NCBI RefSeq assembly: GCF_000497755.1
Contig: NZ_AYOD01000005.1
Coordinates: 1-64,000, forward strand
Reading direction: 5' to 3'
Origin: Aliihoeflea sp. 2WW
GTDB lineage: Bacteria > Pseudomonadota > Alphaproteobacteria > Rhizobiales > Rhizobiaceae
Length of the DNA stretch: 64,000 nucleotides
The notes beneath the pieces are model-generated. The model saw nothing but the letters and a program-made list of their open reading frames with translations, ran no database searches and was not told the origin of the DNA. This document shows positions 16,473 through 24,307 of the stretch, piece after piece (the first letter of the stretch is position 1; every line of letters starts with the position of its first letter). The translations under genes and the position numbers were made by a program.

Positions 16473-17318
16473 ATGGACAAGCGTGACCTTTCCCAGCTCT
16501 TCCGTGAGCGGCTGAAACTGATGTTGGCCCGGAGCGGCCAGAACCAGTCGGCCTTCGCCGCCGGCGTCGGCATCGATCGCTCGGCCCTGTCGCAGCTTCT
16601 ATCGGGCCAGTCGACGCGCCTGCCCCGCGCCGAAACGCTGCTCAACATCGCCGCGACCTACAATGTCTCGCTCGACTGGCTGCTCGGCATCAGCCAGGAC
16701 GAGGGGCTGGCCTCGGAAATCCGCGAGAGTCTCGAGATCGAGGAAGGCACCGGCAGTTTCGACCGCACGCTACTGGCGGCGTGGCATGCGGAGGCGGCGG
16801 GGACCAAGATCCGCTACGTGCCGGCGGGCATTCCCGACCTTCTGCGCACCGACGCCGTGATCGACTACGAGGCAGGGATCACGCGCAAGAACCGCGACAG
16901 CCAGATCGACGAGAAGGACTACCGGATCGACTACAACCGGCGGCCGGAGACGGACATGGAGGTGTGCATGCCGCGCCACATGCTGGAAATCTTCGCCAAG
17001 GGAAACGGCGTGTGGAGCGGGCTACCTGAGACCGAGCGGCGCGAGCAGCTTTCGCACATGGCGCGGCTGATCGACGACCTCTATCCGAGCTTCCGGCTCT
17101 ATCTGTATGACGGGCGCCAGCGCTACTCGATCCCCTACACGATCTTCGGGCAAATCCGTGCGGCGATCTATGTCGGCGAGATGTATCTGGTGCTGAACGC
17201 CGTGACCCCGGTGCGCACGCTGACGCGGCATTTCGACAATCTCATCCGCGCGGCCGAAATCAACGCGCACGAGGCCGCCGCCTATTGCCGGCAATTGGCC
17301 GACGACCCGATCGATTGA
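16473..17318 (+). CDS. XRE-family helix-turn-helix regulator
   Basis: This is a 281-residue cytoplasmic regulator. The N-terminal Cro/CI-type HTH spans about residues 10-70, with QSAFAAGVGIDRSALSQLLS as helices 2-3 and YNVSLDWLLGIS closing the domain. The C-terminal 200 residues (for example DLYPSFRLYLYDGRQRYS and YVGEMYLVLNA) form an uncharacterised sensing or dimerisation domain found with this HTH in Rhizobiales. The start at 16473 gives the standard N terminus. It is followed after 53 bases by the BHMT gene and is divergent from the desaturase, either of which could be its target. Confidence 0.85.
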   Translation: MDKRDLSQLFRERLKLMLARSGQNQSAFAAGVGIDRSALSQLLSGQSTRLPRAETLLNIAATYNVSLDWLLGISQDEGLASEIRESLEIEEGTGSFDRTLLAAWHAEAAGTKIRYVPAGIPDLLRTDAVIDYEAGITRKNRDSQIDEKDYRIDYNRRPETDMEVCMPRHMLEIFAKGNGVWSGLPETERREQLSHMARLIDDLYPSFRLYLYDGRQRYSIPYTIFGQIRAAIYVGEMYLVLNAVTPVRTLTRHFDNLIRAAEINAHEAAAYCRQLADDPID

Positions 17319-17321
17319 CCA

Positions 17322-17343
17322 GATATAAAGATTTCTTTATATC
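17322..17343. promoter_or_regulatory. Perfect 10-base inverted repeat upstream of bmt (candidate SahR-type operator)
   Basis: GATATAAAGA and its exact complement TCTTTATATC are separated by TT, 28 bases before the bmt start and just after the XRE stop. AT-rich palindromes with ATATAAAGA half-sites precede methionine-cycle genes in many proteobacteria, where the ArsR-type repressor SahR senses S-adenosylhomocysteine. The half-sites and target gene fit, but the regulator gene is not in the window. Confidence 0.6.
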
Positions 17344-17371
17344 TTCCGCAAACAGCAAATCGAGACCTTCC

Positions 17372-18382
17372 ATGGAAAATCCGATCGACGCCCTGATCGC
17401 CGAGAAAGGCGTCCTCCTCGCGGACGGCGCCACAGGCACCAATCTCTTCGCGATGGGCCTTGAGGCCGGCGACGCGCCGGAGCTCTGGAACGAGACCGCG
17501 CCGGAGAAGATCGAGGCGCTGCATCAGGGTTTCGTCGATGCGGGCGCAGACATCATCCTCACCAATTCCTTTGGTGGCACGCGTCACCGGTTGAAGCTGC
17601 ACCATGCGCAGGATCGCGTGCACGAGATCAACCGCAGGGCGGCGGAGATCGCGCGCGGCGTCGCCGACGGGGCTGGGCGTCGCGTCATCGTGGCGGGCTC
17701 GGTCGGGCCGACGGGCGAACTGCTCGTCCCGCTCGGTGCGATGACCTATGATGAGGCGGTTGCCGCCTTTGTCGAGCAGATCGAGGGGTTGAAGGCCGGC
17801 GGTGCGGAGGTCGCGTGGATCGAGACCATGTCGGCGCCCGACGAGATCAAGGCCGCTGCCGAGGCCGCGATCAGGGTCGGCCTGCCTTATACCTATACCG
17901 GATCGTTTGACACGGCCGGGCGCACGATGATGGGCCTCGCGCCGGACGCGATCCACGAGGTCGGCGACCAGCTTTCGCAGCATCCCGTCGCGGTCGGCGC
18001 CAATTGCGGCGTCGGCGCGTCAGATATCCTCGCCTCGCTCCTCGACATGAGCGCGGCGCGGCCGGATGCGACGATCATCGTCAAGGGCAATTGCGGCATT
18101 CCCGAATTCCGTGGTTCGGAAATTCACTATTCGGGTACGCCGGAACTGATGGCCGACTATGCTCGGCTGGCTGTCGATGGCGGGGCGCAGATCGTGGGCG
18201 GCTGCTGCGGCACGTCGTTCGGGCATCTGGCCGCGATGCGCGCGGCCATCGACGGTTACACCAAAGGCGAGCGGCCAAACGTCGAGACGATCGAGGCGCG
18301 GATCGGCCCGATGCGCAACAAGCTGGCCTCGCAAAGCGGCGGCGAGGGAAATCGCCGGGAGCGACGACGCCCGCGCGGGTGA
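17372..18382 (+). CDS. bmt: Betaine-homocysteine methyltransferase type (Bmt)
   Basis: This zinc enzyme of 336 residues moves a methyl group from a betaine-type donor to homocysteine, making methionine. The homocysteine-binding TIM barrel begins GVLLADGATGTNLFAMGLE. The zinc ligands are the Cys in VGANCGVGAS and the Cys pair in VGGCCGTSFGH. NSFGGTRHRL and GSVGPTGELL are family blocks. It is shorter than MetH and lacks the cobalamin modules. The start follows a palindromic operator-like site, and a strong intrinsic terminator lies 100 bases downstream. Together with the MttB and DMGDH-like genes it supports a route that strips methyl groups from betaines. Confidence 0.9.
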   Translation: MENPIDALIAEKGVLLADGATGTNLFAMGLEAGDAPELWNETAPEKIEALHQGFVDAGADIILTNSFGGTRHRLKLHHAQDRVHEINRRAAEIARGVADGAGRRVIVAGSVGPTGELLVPLGAMTYDEAVAAFVEQIEGLKAGGAEVAWIETMSAPDEIKAAAEAAIRVGLPYTYTGSFDTAGRTMMGLAPDAIHEVGDQLSQHPVAVGANCGVGASDILASLLDMSAARPDATIIVKGNCGIPEFRGSEIHYSGTPELMADYARLAVDGGAQIVGGCCGTSFGHLAAMRAAIDGYTKGERPNVETIEARIGPMRNKLASQSGGEGNRRERRRPRG

Positions 18383-18390
18383 CCCCTTGC

Positions 18391-18411
18391 AGGATGGGGA
18401 ATCGATTCCCA
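18391..18411 (+). other. Palindromic hairpin downstream of bmt
   Basis: GGATGGGGAATCGATTCCCA and the next bases form a near-perfect hairpin with an AATCGATT centre, directly after the bmt stop and before the terminator. It may stabilise the 3' end of the mRNA or belong to a small RNA. I see no further support. Confidence 0.4.
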
Positions 18412-18483
18412 TCTATGGTTCTACGAGAGATCGTCTCCGGCCGGTGACCACGGATGTACTGGCACCGCCGTCGAGACTTTAGA

Positions 18484-18509
18484 GGTCGGGCCGCAAGCCC
18501 GGCCTTTTT
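18484..18509 (+). terminator. Intrinsic terminator of bmt
   Basis: GGTCGGGC pairs with GCCCGGCC across a CGCAA loop and is followed by TTTTT and then CGTTTT. This is a classical rho-independent terminator for the bmt transcript. Confidence 0.85.
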
Positions 18510-18555
18510 CGTTTTGAGCCTTGCATGTGGGCTAAACGCGCGGGACAGTCGCACG

Positions 18556-18720
18556 ATGATCAACGATCCGGGAAAGCGACTGGCGGCAGGATTCTGGAAA
18601 GTTCTTGCGGGGCTTGCGCTCGTGTTGCTGCTCCTGACGCAACAGGCGCGCGAGCCGGAACCCGAGGCGACGGATGAGATCGCCCCGCAGGTCGAGACCG
18701 GAGAGGAACAACAGCCGTAG
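18556..18720 (+). CDS. Small single-pass membrane protein
   Basis: This is a 54-residue frame. An N-terminal basic stretch (NDPGKRLAAGFWK) precedes a membrane helix (VLAGLALVLLLLTQQ), followed by an acidic tail rich in Glu and Pro. The layout is that of a small inner-membrane protein. It starts 47 bases after the bmt terminator. No family is recognised, and coding status rests on composition. Confidence 0.5.
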   Translation: MINDPGKRLAAGFWKVLAGLALVLLLLTQQAREPEPEATDEIAPQVETGEEQQP

Positions 18721-18788
18721 AATTGCGAAGTCGAAACCCGGCTTGAGAGCCGAGTTGAAACATTTCGACAGCGATCTGCTGAGAGAAA

Positions 18789-18865
18789 TGGCGCGAGTGA
18801 CGGGGCTCGAACCCGCGACCTCCGGCGTGACAGGCCGGCACTCTAACCGACTGAGCTACACCCGC
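18789..18865 (-). tRNA. tRNA-Asp (anticodon GTC)
   Basis: The 77-base gene on the minus strand folds as a full cloverleaf. The acceptor stem is GCGGGTG/CACTCGC with one G-U pair. The anticodon loop CTGTCAC lies between CCGGC and GCCGG, the T arm is GCGGGTTCGAGCCCCGT, and CCA is encoded. Anticodon GTC reads aspartate codons. Confidence 0.96.
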
Positions 18866-19061
18866 GCTTGACGCTTGCGGCACGTTTCGTGCGGCCCGCG
18901 TTGGTGGGTGAATTAAGCGGTTCGACTGGAGGTGTCAAGCGCTCCAAGCGCGCCGGACGGTTATTTCGCAGGCGATCCGACGCGACGCAGCGGAAGCCCG
19001 CCGCGCCGCCAATTCGGCCTTGCACGCACGACGCTAACCGCATAAATCTCCAGCCTCGTGA

Positions 19062-19137
<76 letters not shown>

Positions 19138-19225
19138 TGTCCTCCAAGGGTTTGCCCGATTTTTACGAAGTGTTCGGCAGGTTCACTGAACGGGAGCCCT
19201 CGCCTTCACCTGCCGGAGAATCCCT

Positions 19226-19633
19226 TTGCTGCGCATTGCCTCTCTCGCCTTCTTGCTTGTCGCAGCAGGTCCTGCGTATGCGATTGACATGTGCTCGGGC
19301 GGCAATCGCGAGGCGCGAAAAGTCACGTGCATCGTCGATGGCGACACTGGATGGTACCGCGGATCGAAATGGCGCCTGCTCGACATCGACACGCCTGAAT
19401 ATGCTCCGCATGCCGAGTGCCCAGCGGAGACTGTCACGGCGGCGCAATCAACGGAACGCATGCGCGACCTGATGCGTGGCGGCTACGTCATCGAGGACAG
19501 CGGCCGCGCGGATCGCAACGGCCGTGCGCTGGTGACCATCCGCATTCCAGACGGCCGCGACGCCGGCCGGGTGCTCGTCGAGGAAGGGCTTGCTGTTGTC
19601 TGGCCGCATGAGCCTGGCATCTGGTGCCGTTGA
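19226..19633 (+). CDS. Secreted thermonuclease-like (SNase-fold) protein
   Basis: This is a 135-residue protein with a Sec signal peptide (LRIASLAFLLVAAGPAYA) and a small OB-fold nuclease domain. VTCIVDGDTGWYRGSKWRLLDID matches the SNase start with its Asp residues, TPEYAPHAECP follows, and GRADRNGRALVTIRI and GRVLVEEGLAV match later blocks. The catalytic Arg/Glu set of true micrococcal nuclease is only partly evident, so activity is uncertain. The start is a TTG at 19226 behind CCGGAGAA. It is the first gene after tRNA-Val and is likely exported to the periplasm. Confidence 0.8.
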   Translation: MLRIASLAFLLVAAGPAYAIDMCSGGNREARKVTCIVDGDTGWYRGSKWRLLDIDTPEYAPHAECPAETVTAAQSTERMRDLMRGGYVIEDSGRADRNGRALVTIRIPDGRDAGRVLVEEGLAVVWPHEPGIWCR

Positions 19634-19774
19634 TCACGTGACGATAGGACAGCAATCCTTTCCGGATTGACTCTACGGATCGACGAGAACATTCTAGGAA
19701 CATCACCAATCGAGATTGATGCCGCGCCGGCGCACACCGCGCCGCGATCGATCTCCTATTGCCCGGAGATTCCC

Positions 19775-19984
19775 ATGCCGCGCCCTGCCCCCGTTGTCGA
19801 ACCCAACGATGTCGACTGGATGATTGTCGAGCATGGCGGCGATCTGCGCGCAGCGCTGGAGGTGTCGATGACCGAAGTCGAACGGCTGCGGCACGAACTG
19901 GCATTGGCGAGCCTGGCGGTCAGCTCCGGCTTTACCCGCGGTTGGCAGCCAACGATCGCGACCGATGGTATTACGCAAGGGTGA
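19775..19984 (+). CDS. Hypothetical protein, 69 residues
   Basis: No family is recognised. The start at 19775 follows CCCGGAGATTCCC. The sequence is Pro-rich at first and then forms a likely amphipathic helix (VSMTEVERLRHELALASLAV). It overlaps the next gene by about 20 bases in another frame, suggesting translational coupling. A plausible phage- or island-borne accessory gene. Confidence 0.5.
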   Translation: MPRPAPVVEPNDVDWMIVEHGGDLRAALEVSMTEVERLRHELALASLAVSSGFTRGWQPTIATDGITQG

Positions 19985-20339
19985 GCTGCGGCTGTCGCAC
20001 GTCAGACGGGACTGGCCGATCTGTATTGTTGTGCCCCGAGACCTATGGGGACCGTTGATCCCGTGGATGGGCCGGCACACCGCCCCTCGCGGACAGGGCT
20101 CTATTGACGACAATGGGGAACAGCTTGCAGTGCTCTACCTGCGTGATCCGCTGATCGCCGACAGGATCATCAGGTTCTGCGACGGGTGGCGGTTCGACCC
20201 TAAACATTTCAAGCAGGGGACGAGCAAGCGCGTCATATGCCGGCCGGTCGAGCAAACCCTCCACGTCGGTCCGGACGTGTCGATGTCGCAACGACGGCCA
20301 TTCTGGCCGCCTCCGGTTGACGACCCTCACTGCCGGTGA
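19965..20339 (+). CDS. Hypothetical protein, 124 residues
   Basis: The N terminus KGELRLSHVRRDWPICIVVP resembles small uncharacterised proteins that occur beside SRAP (YedK) genes in Rhizobiales; this is recollection rather than a search result. It has no signal peptide or membrane segment and is rich in Trp, Arg and Pro. The spacing of 12 bases to the SRAP gene suggests one transcript. No function is proposed. Confidence 0.6.
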   Translation: MVLRKGELRLSHVRRDWPICIVVPRDLWGPLIPWMGRHTAPRGQGSIDDNGEQLAVLYLRDPLIADRIIRFCDGWRFDPKHFKQGTSKRVICRPVEQTLHVGPDVSMSQRRPFWPPPVDDPHCR

Positions 20340-20351
20340 AAGACATTCGAT

Positions 20352-21080
20352 ATGTGCAACCTCTACAACATCACGATCGGCCCACAGGCCATTCTCGAGC
20401 TGACCCGAGCGATGACCAATAGCGTGGGCAACCTTGAACCGCAGAACATCTACCCCGACTACCCCGCGCCGATTGTGCGGGAAGGCGGCGCCAGCCGTGA
20501 ACTCGTCCGGGCTCGCTGGGGAATGCCGTCGTCGAAGAAGGCGACCTTCGACGCGACGGTGAAGCGGGTCGACAAGATGCGAGCCAAGGGCAAGGTTGTT
20601 GACGACGAGGAGTTCAAGCGGCTGCTTTCGATCGAGCCGGATGCTGGCACGACGAACGTCCGCAACCTGTCCTCGCCGCACTGGCGTCCGTGGCAGGGCG
20701 TTGAGAGCCGCTGCGTGGTTCCAGCCACCTCATTCAGTGAATACGGCAATGTCCGCGGCCCCGATGGCCGCCTTCCCCTGCACTGGTTCGCGATCGATGA
20801 AACCAAGCCATTGTTCGTCTTCGCCGGCATGTGGACGACCTGGAACGGCGTCCGTAAGGCGAAGGAGGGTATGGTGACGGCCGACATCTTTGCGTTTCTG
20901 ACTACCGAGCCGAACGCTGTCGTCGCGCCGTTCCACCCGAAGGCGATGCCGGTGATCTTGACGTCCCATGAGGAGATCGACGTCTGGCTGCGCGCACCTT
21001 GGGACGAAGCGACATCGCTGCAACGTCCCCTGCCCGATCATCAACTCATCAAGATCGAACAGCTACAACCGAAAAGCTAG
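20352..21080 (+). CDS. yedK: SOS response-associated peptidase (SRAP/YedK/HMCES family)
   Basis: This 242-residue SRAP protein covalently traps abasic sites in single-stranded DNA and protects them from cleavage. The catalytic Cys is residue 2 (MCNLYN), exposed after Met removal. The Asn block appears as TTNVRNLSS, the Glu as VVPATSFSEYG and the His as VAPFHPKAMPVIL, in family order. It lies downstream of two small genes and ends the GC-rich accessory set. SRAP genes are common on prophages and islands as well as in core genomes. No LexA-like operator was identified upstream. Confidence 0.9.
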   Translation: MCNLYNITIGPQAILELTRAMTNSVGNLEPQNIYPDYPAPIVREGGASRELVRARWGMPSSKKATFDATVKRVDKMRAKGKVVDDEEFKRLLSIEPDAGTTNVRNLSSPHWRPWQGVESRCVVPATSFSEYGNVRGPDGRLPLHWFAIDETKPLFVFAGMWTTWNGVRKAKEGMVTADIFAFLTTEPNAVVAPFHPKAMPVILTSHEEIDVWLRAPWDEATSLQRPLPDHQLIKIEQLQPKS

Positions 21081-21451
21081 ACGTGCGCGAGCGCACCAAC
21101 AGTTTATGACCGCTGCGACGTCGAGAGTGCACGTACACGATCATGCTTGTTCGGGAAATCTGAGGGCCAGCTAAGGGGCTTGGTATCTTGCATGGGTGTT
21201 CCTAATGGCCAAACTGCTGCGGCATTTACCTGTCCCACCCGCATAGCGCGCAATCGAACCGATAACGTGTGTTATGGCAAGCCGTACTCCAATTGAAGAC
21301 CTATCGCGCAAAAAATAGTAACCCTGACCCGCACGGGACAAATGTATGGCTGCAATGAAACTTGCACGCACCGGCGTCGTTGCAATCAAGCTAGGCCTGT
21401 GTCATGAGCCCTCCCGCTGTTTCAAATGAGATTCGATTGTGAGATTTCCGA
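21081..21451. other. Intergenic region, transition to low-GC polysaccharide locus
   Basis: These 371 bases carry no convincing gene. GC content falls here towards that of the following locus, and short A/T runs such as GCGCAAAAAATAG could serve a promoter for pseB. I see no JUMPstart/ops element, no insertion sequence end and no tRNA remnant. Confidence 0.5.
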
Positions 21452-22450
21452 ATGCTGTCCAACTCTTCAATTCTAGTTACCGGCGGAACCGGATCTTTTG
21501 GTCACACTTTTGTCCCCTTGACACTTAAAAAGTACAATCCGCGGCGGCTCGTGATATTCTCTCGAGACGAGATGAAGCAGTGGGAAATGGCCAAACTCTA
21601 CGGTGACGATCCCCGCGTGCGGTTCTTCATCGGCGATGTTCGTGACAAAGCACGCCTAGAACGGGCATTGGACGGCATCGAGTACGTGGTTCACGCTGCG
21701 GCTACCAAAATCGTACCTACTGCTGAATACAATCCGTTTGAATGCATCAAAACAAATATTCTCGGCGCAATGAACCTTATCGACGCTTGCATCGATCAGA
21801 AGGTGCGAAGAGTTGTTGCACTATCAACTGACAAGGCCAGCAGTCCACTAAATCTCTACGGCGCAACGAAGCTGGCATCTGATAAGCTTTTCACTGCGAG
21901 CAATTCGTACGTTGGCACCCAAGACACTGAGTTTTCAGTGGTTAGATACGGTAATGTGATGGGGTCTAGGGGATCGGTCATCCCGCTCTTTATGTCACTT
22001 GCCGAGAGCGGCGAATTACCAATTACTGACCCTCGCATGACGAGGTTCATGATCACGCTCGAACAGGGCGTCGAGCTCGTTTGGCACGCCTTCGAAGACA
22101 TGGTCGGCGGGGAAATTTACGTCAAAAAAATCCCTTCTATGAATATTGTGGACATTGCGAATACGGTCGCGCCAGGCGTTCCGCATCGACCTGTAGGCAT
22201 CCGTCCCGGCGAAAAGCTGCATGAGCAGATGATTGGAGAGGAGGACGTGCCCTACACGTACGAGTATGAGGGCCACTACAAGATTCTTCCGGCGATCAAC
22301 GACTGGTTCAAGGACCCCAATCGCATCAAGAACGGGAAACCTGTAGCCCCTGATTTTTCGTATCGTTCGGATAACAACCCAGCTTGGATGAGCCAGGGCG
22401 ATCTCGCCTCCTGGATCGACAGCAATCGAGGCAAGATTGGTAAAATCTAA
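21452..22450 (+). CDS. pseB: UDP-N-acetylglucosamine 4,6-dehydratase (inverting), PseB
   Basis: This is the first step of pseudaminic acid synthesis, turning UDP-GlcNAc into the 4-keto-6-deoxy-L-arabino sugar. It is an extended SDR protein of 332 residues with NAD(P) motif VTGGTGSFGHTF and the catalytic block STDKASSPLNLYGATK (Asp, Lys and Tyr-x3-Lys), typical of PseB/FlaA1 short forms. HAAATKIVPTAEYNPFECI and RYGNVMGSRGSVIPLF are family blocks. It is cytoplasmic. Its end overlaps pseC by 14 bases, so it heads a tightly coupled operon. Confidence 0.94.
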   Translation: MLSNSSILVTGGTGSFGHTFVPLTLKKYNPRRLVIFSRDEMKQWEMAKLYGDDPRVRFFIGDVRDKARLERALDGIEYVVHAAATKIVPTAEYNPFECIKTNILGAMNLIDACIDQKVRRVVALSTDKASSPLNLYGATKLASDKLFTASNSYVGTQDTEFSVVRYGNVMGSRGSVIPLFMSLAESGELPITDPRMTRFMITLEQGVELVWHAFEDMVGGEIYVKKIPSMNIVDIANTVAPGVPHRPVGIRPGEKLHEQMIGEEDVPYTYEYEGHYKILPAINDWFKDPNRIKNGKPVAPDFSYRSDNNPAWMSQGDLASWIDSNRGKIGKI

Positions 22451-23609
22451 GAAGTCCATTCCATACGGCAGACAGTCGATAAGCCAAGCGGACGTCGACG
22501 CGGTCATAGCGGTCCTGAACTCTGATTATCTAACACAAGGTCCGACTGTAGCTGCGTTTGAACGTGCGGTTGCGGACCGCGTCGGCGCCGCTCATGCCAT
22601 TGCTTCCAATAGTGCGACATCATCGCTTCATCTCGCCTGTCTAGCGTTAGGGGTCGGTCCAGGCGATGTAGTCTGGACGACGCCGATCACATTTGTTGCA
22701 AGCGCAAATTGCGCTCGGTACTGCGGTGCATCGGTTGATTTCGTCGATATTGATCCGCTGAGCTACAATCTCAGCGTCGATCGACTGCGCGAAAAGCTCG
22801 AGCAAGCGGAGAAGCATGGGCAGTTGCCCAAAGCCGTCGTGGTCGTGCACTTGGCCGGGCATCCAGCTGATATGTCGGCAATCCGATCACTGAGCCGACA
22901 GTATGGCTTCTATGTCATCGAAGATGCTTCTCATGCGATCGGTGGAAGCTATCGATCGACCAAGATCGGAAGCTGCGCCTACTCTGACATAACCATCTTC
23001 AGCTTTCATCCTGTGAAGGTGATAACAAGCGGCGAAGGTGGGATGGCTCTGACAAATGACGAGCGCCTCGCTCGCAAAATTGCGCGTCTAAATAGTCATG
23101 GGATCACGCGCCAAGCGGACGAAATGCAACATTCGTCACACGGACCCTGGTATTATGAGCAGCTAGAACTCGGCTACAATTACCGGATGACTGATATCCA
23201 TGCCGCATTGGGTCTGAGCCAGCTCAGTCGCCTAGAGGAGTTTGTTTCGCGTCGCCACTTGCTCGCACGGCGATATGATGAAGCCCTCAAAGACTTACCA
23301 TTGGTCCTGCCCTGGAGGCACGAGCAAGATTACTCGGGCTTCCATCTGTATGTGGTAAGGCTACGCGACGATCTGAAGAAAAATCATCGTGCGATTTTTG
23401 AGGCGCTAAGAGAACGTGGTGTTTTGGTCAACCTTCACTACATTCCCGTCTATCGTCAGCCGGACTACGAGCCACTAGAGTTTAATGCAGCGAATTTCCC
23501 CCAGGCAGAAACTTACTATGCTTCGGCTATGAGCATACCGCTCTATCCAGATCTCTCAGAAGACGAGCAGAACGAAGTGGTTTTGGCCTTACGTGAGGTC
23601 CTGGGATAG
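22437..23609 (+). CDS. pseC: UDP-4-amino-4,6-dideoxy-AltNAc aminotransferase, PseC
   Basis: PseC is a PLP-dependent DegT/DnrJ/EryC1-family aminotransferase that adds the 4-amino group to the PseB product. It has 390 residues. The N-terminal YGRQSISQADVDAVIAVL and SNSATSSLHLACLALGVG match the family, and the PLP-binding Lys lies in FSFHPVKVITSGEGG. LHYIPVYRQPDY near the end is a PseC mark. The start is a TTG at 22437 with a GAGGCAAGA site, inside the pseB coding end. Only the downstream biosynthetic context separates it from other sugar aminotransferases. Confidence 0.92.
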   Translation: MVKSKKSIPYGRQSISQADVDAVIAVLNSDYLTQGPTVAAFERAVADRVGAAHAIASNSATSSLHLACLALGVGPGDVVWTTPITFVASANCARYCGASVDFVDIDPLSYNLSVDRLREKLEQAEKHGQLPKAVVVVHLAGHPADMSAIRSLSRQYGFYVIEDASHAIGGSYRSTKIGSCAYSDITIFSFHPVKVITSGEGGMALTNDERLARKIARLNSHGITRQADEMQHSSHGPWYYEQLELGYNYRMTDIHAALGLSQLSRLEEFVSRRHLLARRYDEALKDLPLVLPWRHEQDYSGFHLYVVRLRDDLKKNHRAIFEALRERGVLVNLHYIPVYRQPDYEPLEFNAANFPQAETYYASAMSIPLYPDLSEDEQNEVVLALREVLG

Positions 23610-24307
23610 TGAGTGCGATTGCCATCATACCGGCCCGCGGTGGTAGCAAGCGTATCCCGGGCAAGAACATCAAACAGTTCCATGGCAAGCCAATGCTGGC
23701 CTATGCCATAGCTGCTGCCCGAGACTCTGGATTATTCGAGAGGATTGTGGTCTCGAGTGATGACAGCTCGATCCTGAAAATAGCTTCAGAACTGGGTGCG
23801 ACTTCGTTGGCTAGGCCGGTTCATCTCGCAGATGACCATACTCCAACCGTCCCAGTCATAGCGCACGCTATTGAATCGCTCGAACGAGCGACCAAGACGT
23901 CCATCGAGGCAGCTTGTTGCATATATCCGTCGGTTCCGTTTCTCGATCCTGTTGATCTCTGCCAGGCAAAGCAATTAGCGGCTCAGACTGGTGATCGGTA
24001 TGTGTTCCCCGTTGTAGCTTTCCCTTCGTCGATACACCGAGCAATCCGGCGTACATCCGAAGGGGTAGCAGTTCCTTTTTTTCCTGAAAATGTCCTAGCC
24101 AGAACGCAGGACATGAGCGAGGCATTCTACGACGCTGGCCAGTTCTATTGGGCGAACCGCGATGTGTGGCTTAGACAACTGCCGGTCCACGCAAATGGAA
24201 CAACCTTGGTCGTGCCGGCATGGCGAGCAATCGATATCGATACTGCCGATGATTGGTACATGGCTGAATTGTTGTATCAGGCGTTGAAACTACCGAGCGC
24301 CCAGTAA
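23609..24307 (+). CDS. pseF: CMP-pseudaminic acid synthetase, PseF
   Basis: PseF is a cytidylyltransferase of 232 residues that activates pseudaminic acid with CTP. The nucleotide-binding motif IIPARGGSKRIPGKNIKQF opens the protein. EAFYDAGQFYWAN and the closing DIDTADDWYMAELLY are typical of PseF rather than of NeuA. The GTG start shares one base with the pseC stop, showing coupling. It sits before PseG/PseH and PseI, although it acts last in the pathway, an order common in Pse operons. Confidence 0.93.
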   Translation: MSAIAIIPARGGSKRIPGKNIKQFHGKPMLAYAIAAARDSGLFERIVVSSDDSSILKIASELGATSLARPVHLADDHTPTVPVIAHAIESLERATKTSIEAACCIYPSVPFLDPVDLCQAKQLAAQTGDRYVFPVVAFPSSIHRAIRRTSEGVAVPFFPENVLARTQDMSEAFYDAGQFYWANRDVWLRQLPVHANGTTLVVPAWRAIDIDTADDWYMAELLYQALKLPSAQ

